Below, piece by piece: positions 62,635 to 64,000 of a stretch of DNA of 64,000 bases. Numbering within the stretch: position 1 is the stretch's first letter; every line of letters starts with the position of its first letter. The stretch comes from Bacillus massilioanorexius. Lineage in GTDB: Bacteria; Bacillota; Bacilli; Bacillales; DSM-1321. The stretch spans positions 1 to 64,000 of the forward strand of contig NZ_CABKRX010000065.1 of assembly GCF_902374955.1 (NCBI RefSeq), given 5' to 3'. The notes beneath the pieces were generated by a model. That model was not told the DNA's origin and made no database searches. It was given only the letters and a program-made list of their open reading frames with translations. Both the position numbers and the translations under genes were made by a program.

Positions 62635-62877
62635 TCACTTTTGAGACAGCCCCTGACGTGTATTATGTTTAATAAAGCGAATGGATAACCATAGACCAAA
62701 CGTTAAAGAAATGGCATCAAGAATAATGAATGTCCATGTATCTGTATAACCTGCATATGCAGATGCGGCAATTAAAGCTACCGAAAGTGACAAACCGACG
62801 AAGTGATTATAAGTGACTCTTGTGAAAACATAGACTAACAAAGCTGGTAATGTCATAGCAGCTAGAATCCAAGTCAT
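62635..62877 (-). CDS. csbA: CsbA-family small membrane protein (DUF2198)
   Basis: The product is 80 residues with three membrane helices. The block LLVYVFTRVTYNHFVGLSL matches CsbA, and the gene position before uvrBA is the same as in B. subtilis, where csbA is a sigma-B-dependent general-stress gene. ATG 62877 follows AAGGAGATG. No sigma-B promoter (GTTT-n14-GGGTAT) is obvious in the short gap upstream. Confidence 0.9.
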   Translation of the reverse strand: MTWILAAMTLPALLVYVFTRVTYNHFVGLSLSVALIAASAYAGYTDTWTFIILDAISLTFGLWLSIRFIKHNTRQGLSQK

Positions 62878-62969
62878 CTCTTCATCTCCTTACTTCCATA
62901 AAAAGTATATTATTTAAACATTGTAGCATAACTACATTTTGTTTTGCTTACATCATACGCTACTATTGG

Positions 62970-64000
62970 TTATTTTGGAAATGTTATTCTAAAAATCGTA
63001 CCTTTCCCTTCTTCACTATTCACTTTAATTTTCCCTTGATGCTGTTCTACAATCCATTTCGCGATAGACAACCCCAACCCTGTACCTTCTGGCACCGAGC
63101 GAGATTTTTCACCTTGGAAAAAGCGATCGAAGACATAAGGTATATCCTTTTTGCTTATACCTATTCCATTATCTGCAACCGATAACTCAACACCATTATT
63201 CACTTTTCTACAAATAACATTAATTTCCCCATGTTCTGTTGTGAACTTTAAGGCATTATCTAAAAGTATAACAACAAGCTGATGGATTCTTTCAATATCT
63301 CCGAACATCTCAATTGGCTCATCACATTTGATAATAATTTTTTTCTCCTGTAATTCCGCTAGCTCTTTATAAGGTGCAATTACTTCTTGTATCGCCTCAT
63401 TGAGTCGAAACTTTTCTTTCTTTATATCTAATCTATTCGTATCGGTCCGTGCTAATAACAATAAGTTACTAACTAGCTTTGATAATCTTCTCGTTTCTTT
63501 CGAAATAACGGATATATCAACAGCCTTTGCTTCAATCGTATCCTTTGGAGAACGCAGTAAGAGGTCCGCTCGCGACTGTATAACAGCTAATGGTGTACGA
63601 AGCTCATGAGAAGCGTCGGAAACAAATTGTTTCTGTTTAGTCAAGGCTTCATTAATTGGAACAAGCGCCACTCCTGCTAAATAAAAGCCAGCTACAATAG
63701 CCAAAATGCCTCCTACCATCGTACCTAATGCTAAAAGCGCTCCTACCCGCTGCAACATTTCCTGTTCTGAATTTACATTACGCAATAACTGTACGGTAAA
63801 ATCTCCATAATCAGTTGAGAATTTGGCTGAGATACTACGAAAATAATAGCCATGTGAACTTTTTTCTTCAATTTCATGCTGACGGATAGGTCGAAAATCT
63901 TTTGGATTAGAAGAGAACAGAAAGCCTTCGTCGTCTATTTGCACTAACTTTTTCTTATCGTCCCAAATTAATACCTGTACACGAGGATCTTGAATAAAAG
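62970..64000 (-). CDS. Sensor histidine kinase, N terminus outside the window
   Basis: The frame is open to the window edge, so the start is missing. Visible parts are an extracytoplasmic segment, one membrane helix (GALLALGTMVGGILAIVAGF), the phosphoacceptor SHELRTPLAVIQSRADLL, and the ATPase with N box LLDNALKF, G1 DNGIGISKKDI, F box DRFFQGE and G2 GTGLGLS. It is a class I OmpR-type partner kinase. Its response regulator would be expected just upstream, beyond 64000. It is unlikely to be the partner of the orphan regulator at 8820, more than 50 kb away. Confidence 0.93.
   Translation of the reverse strand, partial: FIQDPRVQVLIWDDKKKLVQIDDEGFLFSSNPKDFRPIRQHEIEEKSSHGYYFRSISAKFSTDYGDFTVQLLRNVNSEQEMLQRVGALLALGTMVGGILAIVAGFYLAGVALVPINEALTKQKQFVSDASHELRTPLAVIQSRADLLLRSPKDTIEAKAVDISVISKETRRLSKLVSNLLLLARTDTNRLDIKKEKFRLNEAIQEVIAPYKELAELQEKKIIIKCDEPIEMFGDIERIHQLVVILLDNALKFTTEHGEINVICRKVNNGVELSVADNGIGISKKDIPYVFDRFFQGEKSRSVPEGTGLGLSIAKWIVEQHQGKIKVNSEEGKGTIFRITFPK

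Noticed and set aside
8820..64000. Pairing of the orphan response regulator with the kinase at the right edge
   Set aside because: They are more than 50 kb apart, and the kinase's own regulator gene is expected just beyond the window.

Overview
The window is a low-GC Firmicute chromosome, most likely Bacillaceae. Three things point there. The gene order closely follows the Bacillus core: csbA-uvrB-uvrA, lgt-hprK, ppaX, hisZGDBHAFI, trxB, yvcI-rapZ-yvcK-whiA-crh, clpP, rpoN (sigL), cggR-gapA-pgk-tpiA-pgm-eno, secG, estA-rnr-smpB-ssrA. Strong GGAGG ribosome binding sites are present throughout. There are also CggR, CtsR and CcpA-type sites and a tmRNA tag ending ALAA. Nearly all genes are on the minus strand, so the text below reads right to left within operons. 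Several annotated starts are internal to the longest open frame because a good Shine-Dalgarno sequence decides them, including a TTG start for hprK and GTG starts for secG and yvcI.

Layout. 1-600: two small unrecognised or membrane-anchored proteins. 1155-4140: mobile DNA next to the 3' end of ssrA, with an IS110-family element flanked by a near-perfect direct repeat, a tyrosine recombinase and a 64-base palindromic structure. 4176-8516: ssrA, smpB, rnr and a carboxylesterase. 8820-13514: accessory genes (an orphan response regulator, a PP-loop ATPase, a TsdA-like diheme cytochrome c, secG and small membrane proteins). 13644-23488: a sulfonate catabolic island with a GntR regulator, a YeiH-type exporter, a BshB2-like deacetylase, a taurine:pyruvate-type aminotransferase, alanine dehydrogenase, sulfoacetaldehyde acetyltransferase (Xsc), phosphonoacetaldehyde hydrolase (PhnX) and an amino-acid permease. 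24363-33393: lower glycolysis with its regulator CggR, a glutaredoxin-like protein and sigma-54. 33782-40462: tRNA-Arg, clpP, and the crh/whiA/yvcK/rapZ/trxB block. 40585-48930: a TPR protein and a complete his operon. 49572-53959: yvoF/ppaX/yvoD/lgt/hprK. 54338-64000: a sporulation-type amidase on the opposite strand, yvlB/yvlA-like genes, uvrAB, csbA and a truncated sensor kinase.

How the parts fit. Aminotransferase, Ald and Xsc form a textbook taurine dissimilation route: taurine to sulfoacetaldehyde, then to acetyl phosphate and sulfite, with alanine recycled to pyruvate and ammonium. The YeiH-type protein could export sulfite or sulfate. The unusual feature is PhnX, a C-P bond hydrolase for the phosphonate analogue of sulfoacetaldehyde, in the same cluster and directly behind the permease. 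Its nucleophile and Schiff-base lysine are intact. This suggests a module that handles both C2 aminosulfonates and aminophosphonates. A shared operator-like motif in front of gntR, xsc and (in diverged palindromic form) the permease, plus a cre site, suggests substrate-specific and carbon-catabolite control. The hprK and crh genes of the same catabolite-repression network lie further right in the window.
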